Assembly: GCA_030844625.1 (NCBI GenBank)
Contig: JAUUNJ010000076.1
Span: 1 to 9,360 of the forward strand
DNA: 9,360 nt
Direction: 5' to 3'
Source: Roseburia sp.
GTDB lineage: Bacteria > Bacillota > Clostridia > Lachnospirales > Lachnospiraceae
Every line of letters begins with the position of its first letter. Position 1 is the stretch's first letter. A program made the translations under genes and the position numbers. Shown piece after piece: positions 6,268 to 9,360 of the stretch. The notes under the pieces are model-generated. The model saw nothing but the letters and a program-made list of their open reading frames with translations, was not told the DNA's origin and did not search any database.

Positions 6268-6705
6268 TTACTGGCAGAGTTTTGCAACAATCTGGTTTAT
6301 TACCTTGCCGTCTGCTCTTCCTTTAAATGCAGGCATAACTGTTTTCATAATCTGACCTTTATTCCCGGTGGCAATCACATCACCAAACTTTTCCTTCAAT
6401 TCTGCTTCCACTTCCTCTGCACTCATAAGTTTTGGGGCATACTCATTGAACACATCATATCTTGCCTGATATTCTTCAATTAAGTCTGTTCTGTCAGCCG
6501 GACAGGAATCAATCTGTTCTTTCACTGTCTTTAATTCTTTCAGAATTACTTTATTCACCATCTCTTCCGGAATGTCTTCTCTGCATCCTGCGTCAATTCC
6601 CGCTTTCTTCACAGCCTGAATCAATGCAGAAATAGATTCCTTTCTTGCTTTGTCTCTTGCCTTCATTGCCGCAATCATATCTTTCTGTAATATTTTAATA
6701 TCCAT
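6268..6705 (-). CDS. yqeY: YqeY/GatB-domain protein
   Basis: 145 residues, close to the usual length of about 148. It is an all-helical protein with the family layout: an N-terminal helical part (DIKILQKDMIAAMKARDKARKESI), a charged middle, and a C-terminal end NKGQIMKTVMPAFKGRADGK...INQIVAKL that matches the GatB tail-like domain. YqeY proteins are related to the tRNA-binding tail of the GatB amidotransferase subunit; a free-standing function has not been settled as far as I know. The start is ATG at 6703-6705, with GGAGG (6714-6718) 8 bases before it; the TTG at 6718-6720 is part of that site and is not a start. A strong promoter lies just upstream. The secreted phosphoesterase follows after 40 bases, without a visible terminator. 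Confidence 0.93.
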   Translation of the reverse strand: MDIKILQKDMIAAMKARDKARKESISALIQAVKKAGIDAGCREDIPEEMVNKVILKELKTVKEQIDSCPADRTDLIEEYQARYDVFNEYAPKLMSAEEVEAELKEKFGDVIATGNKGQIMKTVMPAFKGRADGKVINQIVAKLCQ

Positions 6706-6713
6706 TTCTTTTT

Positions 6714-6718
6714 CCTCC
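6714..6718 (-). promoter_or_regulatory. Ribosome binding site deciding the yqeY start
   Basis: GGAGG on the minus strand, 8 bases before ATG at 6703-6705. The upstream in-frame TTG overlaps this site, so it cannot be the start served by it. Confidence 0.85.
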
Positions 6719-6746
6719 AATTTTCATTCATCAATTCATTAATATA

Positions 6747-6774
6747 AGTATAGCACACCATTTAACTCATTCAA
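6747..6774 (-). promoter_or_regulatory. Vegetative promoter for the yqeY unit
   Basis: Minus strand -35 TTGAAT (6774-6769), 16-base spacer, -10 TATACT (6752-6747), with TG one base before the -10 (extended -10). Transcription would start near 6740, leaving a leader of about 35 bases to the yqeY ATG. It matches a housekeeping sigma-A promoter and lies between ygiQ and yqeY. Confidence 0.75.
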
Positions 6775-6793
6775 TACATCAATGGCTTTTTTA

Positions 6794-8674
6794 TTATTTT
6801 TTTCTTTTTGCCGCTGGGGCTCTGCCACGGGCTGATGTGCCGTTTTTTCCTCTTTCTGTCTTGGCGGATTTTTCTTTTTTAAACTGTCTTGGTCTGATCA
6901 GACACTTTTGTTCAAAACCTATTAAATCCTCACGTCCTGCTATGTGTAAAGCCTCTTTTACCAGTTCATAGTTTTCCGGATTGCGATACTGCATAAGTGC
7001 TCTCTGCATTGCCTTCTCATGAGGATTTTTCGGAACGTAAACCGGTTTCATTGTCCTTGGATCCACTCCTGTATAATACATAACAGTTGACATTGTAGAA
7101 GGTGTGGGATAAAAGTCCTGAACCTGCTGAGGATTATAACCAATATCTCTCAGGTACTCAGCCAATTTAACAGCTTCCCTCATATCAGATCCCGGATGGG
7201 AACTCATAAGATAGGGGACAACAAACTGTTTCTTTTCTGCTTTTTCATTCAGTCGATAATATTTATCTATAAACTTTTCATATACGCAGTTCTGAGGTTT
7301 TCCCATATAGGACAATACTTTGTCGGAAACATGTTCCGGCGCTACCTTTAACTGTCCGCTTATATGATATTTAACCAGTTCCCTGAAGAACATATCATCT
7401 TTGTCTGCCATAATATAATCAAATCTTATACCGGAACGGACAAAAACTTTCTTTACCTTTGGCAGCTTTCTCAACCTGCGCAGTAAGTTAAGATACTCTC
7501 TATGATCTGTATTTAAATTTTTACAAGGCTGCGGAAACAGGCACTGCTTGTTTTTGCACACACCACTCTTTAACTGTTTATCGCAGGATGGATGATAGAA
7601 ATTAGCTGTGGGACCTCCCACATCATGAATATATCCCTTAAAATCCGGCATTTCAGTAATTTTCTTTGCCTCATTCATAATGGATTCATGACTTCTTGAT
7701 TGGATAATTCTTCCCTGATGAAAAGTCAGTGCACAAAAACTGCACGCCCCAAAACACCCCCGGCAGCTAATCAGTGAAAACTGTATTTCCGATATTGCAG
7801 GAATCCCGCCTTTATCTTTATAAACGGGGTGATAGGTTCTCTCATAGGGCAGATCATATACATCATCCATCTCCTGTCTGCTGAGTGGTTCCTGAGGCGG
7901 ATTCTGAACTACAAAAATACCATTGGAATATGGTTCTACCAATGTTTTTCCATTAAACGGATCCGTATTTTCCGATTGAATTTTAAAACTTCTGGCATAT
8001 TCCATTTTATCTGCTTTCATCTCATCATAAGAAGGTAAAATAATCGGGTCGTATGCCAGACTGATATCTTTCGTCTTAAAAACTGTTCCCGGAATATATG
8101 TAATATCATTGATATCCATTCCACTGTCCAGTGCTTCTGCGATCTGCACGATAGATTTCTCACCCATTCCGTAAGAAATAAGGTTTGCCTGACTGTCCAA
8201 TAAAATAGAATGTTTAAAACTGTTGCTCCAGTAATCATAATGTGCCATTCTCCGAAGGCTTGCCTCAATACCACCAATAATAATCGGCTTTTTCTTATAG
8301 GTGCGTCTGATAAGATTACAATAAACCACTACCGCATGATCCGGTCTTTTTCCAATCTCTCCTCCCGGAGTGTAGGCATCACTGGTACGTCTCTTCTTTG
8401 AAACATAATAGTGGTTGACCATGGAATCCATATTTCCTCCCATGACAAGAAATCCCAACCTTGGCTCTCCCAGAACATTGATACTGTTGTCATCCTTCCA
8501 GTCCGGCTGGGAGATAATTCCAACAGAATAACCATATGCCTGAAGCACACGACTGATAATTGCATGCCCAAAGGAGGGATGATCCACATATGCATCACCT
8601 ATGATGTATACAAAATCCAGTTGTTCTATCCCCCTCGCTTTCATATCCTGTTTGGATATAGGTAAAAATGCCAT
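6794..8674 (-). CDS. ygiQ: YgiQ-family (UPF0313) radical SAM protein
   Basis: 626 residues. The N-terminal domain (about 1-290) has the family signature: [68 protein letters not shown]. The radical SAM core follows, with the cluster motif CFGACSFC (C307, C311, C314), which binds a 4Fe-4S cluster and S-adenosylmethionine. A second Cys set (C364, C373, C378, C384) lies after [10 protein letters not shown] and is also a family trait. The C-terminal part includes [37 protein letters not shown], then a basic low-complexity tail (about 598-626). The reaction catalysed by YgiQ proteins is not known to me. ATG at 8672-8674 is preferred over the ATG two codons earlier because AGAGGA (8681-8686) is 6 bases from it and abuts the other. 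It ends in tandem TAA TAA. Confidence 0.95.
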   Translation of the reverse strand: MAFLPISKQDMKARGIEQLDFVYIIGDAYVDHPSFGHAIISRVLQAYGYSVGIISQPDWKDDNSINVLGEPRLGFLVMGGNMDSMVNHYYVSKKRRTSDAYTPGGEIGKRPDHAVVVYCNLIRRTYKKKPIIIGGIEASLRRMAHYDYWSNSFKHSILLDSQANLISYGMGEKSIVQIAEALDSGMDINDITYIPGTVFKTKDISLAYDPIILPSYDEMKADKMEYARSFKIQSENTDPFNGKTLVEPYSNGIFVVQNPPQEPLSRQEMDDVYDLPYERTYHPVYKDKGGIPAISEIQFSLISCRGCFGACSFCALTFHQGRIIQSRSHESIMNEAKKITEMPDFKGYIHDVGGPTANFYHPSCDKQLKSGVCKNKQCLFPQPCKNLNTDHREYLNLLRRLRKLPKVKKVFVRSGIRFDYIMADKDDMFFRELVKYHISGQLKVAPEHVSDKVLSYMGKPQNCVYEKFIDKYYRLNEKAEKKQFVVPYLMSSHPGSDMREAVKLAEYLRDIGYNPQQVQDFYPTPSTMSTVMYYTGVDPRTMKPVYVPKNPHEKAMQRALMQYRNPENYELVKEALHIAGREDLIGFEQKCLIRPRQFKKEKSAKTERGKNGTSARGRAPAAKRKK

Positions 8675-8680
8675 TGCCAT

Positions 8681-8686
8681 TCCTCT
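8681..8686 (-). promoter_or_regulatory. Ribosome binding site favouring the second ygiQ ATG
   Basis: AGAGGA on the minus strand directly touches the first ATG (8678-8680) but is 6 bases from the second (8672-8674). Normal spacing favours the second, which also gives the family-typical MAFLPIS start. Confidence 0.7.
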
Positions 8687-8693
8687 TTATCTG

Positions 8694-9317
8694 CTATATA
8701 TTCTGCTCTGCCTCATCTAAACTCTTATACCCTTGAAGATGTGCAGTATTTTCTATTGTCATCTGTGCCAGATTTTTTCCTTCCCTTGCCAATCCTACTA
8801 TAAACCGGGCGTACATTTTAAGCAGTTCATCTGAATAGGTCAACAATTCTCCCTTTAAATAAGTTTCATAAGATGTATTATCCAACTCGTCTGCATCACT
8901 GGTAATATCTCTTGCATTGGCAGCCAGCTTCGGATACTGCCCTGCAAAATCCTGCATCCATCCCACCTGAATCTGAGCAATCTGATTTACGATTGCAATA
9001 GTCCGCTCTGACTTTTCCGGAAAATTATCCTTAATCTGTTCATATTCTTCCGGTGCAGTATATTCCATCATTCTGCCGTACTTTTCAGTAATCATGTTCC
9101 AACCCTTATGTTTGTTTTGCTGCCAGAGATTTCTGATACATTCAAGCATTTCATCTGTCCATGTCATATACTGGCTTTTTCTCATTACATAAAAGAATGG
9201 CCAGTTATTCTGGCATTCCGCACGTCCTCCAACATTTTGAACCTTATCAAAAGCTTCAAATTCCAATTTTACAATTTCATCAATTATTTCATCTCTTTTA
9301 AATTCTGTTTGTTCCAT
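8694..9317 (-). CDS. DUF4125 family protein
   Basis: 207 residues, soluble, no signal peptide or membrane segment, mostly helical and rich in Glu/Asp. It matches DUF4125 by its conserved-looking blocks: IVKLEFEAFDKVQNVGGRAECQNNW (residues about 15-39), FFYVMRKSQYMTW, ITEKYGRMMEYTAPEEY, SYETYLKGELLTYSDELLKMYARF and IENTAHLQGYKSL. Function unknown; the invariant-looking Trp, Arg and Cys suggest an enzyme or ligand-binding role, but no catalytic motif can be named. The start is ATG at 9315-9317, with a moderate GTGGA site upstream; an in-frame TTG at 9339-9341 has no site ahead of it. ygiQ begins 19 bases after its stop, with its ribosome binding site in the gap, so the two are probably cotranscribed. 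Confidence 0.85.
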   Translation of the reverse strand: MEQTEFKRDEIIDEIVKLEFEAFDKVQNVGGRAECQNNWPFFYVMRKSQYMTWTDEMLECIRNLWQQNKHKGWNMITEKYGRMMEYTAPEEYEQIKDNFPEKSERTIAIVNQIAQIQVGWMQDFAGQYPKLAANARDITSDADELDNTSYETYLKGELLTYSDELLKMYARFIVGLAREGKNLAQMTIENTAHLQGYKSLDEAEQNI

Positions 9318-9360
9318 TATTCTATATCCACTCTTATCCAATTTATTACAATCGGTATCT
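9318..9360 (-). other. Upstream flank of the DUF4125 gene
   Basis: 43 bases at the window edge. TTGTAA and TATAGA occur but 19 bases apart, too far for a good promoter. Whether transcription begins here or in an upstream gene cannot be told. Confidence 0.3.

Noticed and set aside
6228..6290. Upstream start for the phosphoesterase (21 extra residues)
   Set aside because: The extension overlaps the end of yqeY, lacks a ribosome site and would bury the signal peptide; AAGGAGT fixes the start at 6227.
6753..6793. GCCATT...AATGGT as a terminator after ygiQ
   Set aside because: Weak stem, long loop, no T-tract following, and it overlaps the yqeY promoter.
8017..8598. Overlapping frames of 86 and 89 codons on the minus strand inside ygiQ
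   Set aside because: They are out of frame within the strongly conserved N-terminal domain of ygiQ, which shows no frameshift.

Overview
The window reads as chromosomal DNA of a low-GC Gram-positive anaerobe, most likely a clostridium of the Lachnospiraceae type. The signs are AT-rich sequence, strong AGGAGG-type ribosome binding sites, a DUF4125 protein, a very lysine-rich C-terminal Fn3-like module on a secreted enzyme, and a BspA-type leucine-rich-repeat protein. Every supported gene lies on the minus strand, so transcription runs from high to low coordinates. No tRNA, rRNA, CRISPR array, insertion sequence or phage gene was seen.

In transcription order: (1) 9317-8694 encodes a DUF4125 protein of unknown function, followed after 19 bases by a YgiQ-type radical SAM protein (8674-6794). 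(2) A well-formed promoter at 6747-6774 starts a second unit: a YqeY/GatB-like protein (6705-6268), a secreted calcineurin-like metallophosphoesterase with a lysine-rich Fn3-like tail (6227-4530), and, 4 bases later, a membrane-anchored BspA-like LRR protein (4525-3584). An intrinsic terminator at 3540-3488 ends this unit. (3) A 361-base gene-free stretch holds that terminator, two 6-5-6 inverted repeats, an A/T palindrome and candidate Pho-type promoter elements. (4) A tightly packed phosphate-uptake operon follows: pstS (3222-2335), pstC (2321-1470), pstA (1467-583) and pstB (577 to the window edge, C-terminus missing).

The outstanding observation is that the PstS-like lipoprotein is circularly permuted. 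After the lipobox and a Ser-rich linker, the mature protein begins with the block that is normally in the second half of PstS (SREEGSGTR phosphate loop through the usual C-terminal end). It then continues through a short linker into the block that normally starts the protein (AGSTSVAPL, GSSAG, SSREL) and stops at ITDWSDVK. The canonical protein would have gone on from ITDWSDVK into the SREEGSGTR strand. The reading frame is intact and sits directly before pstC with a good ribosome binding site, so it looks like a working gene.

The Pst proteins would form the high-affinity phosphate ABC importer: PstS binds phosphate outside, PstC/PstA form the channel and PstB supplies ATP hydrolysis. The secreted phosphoesterase next door could in principle release phosphate for it, but the two units are separated by a terminator and this link is inference.
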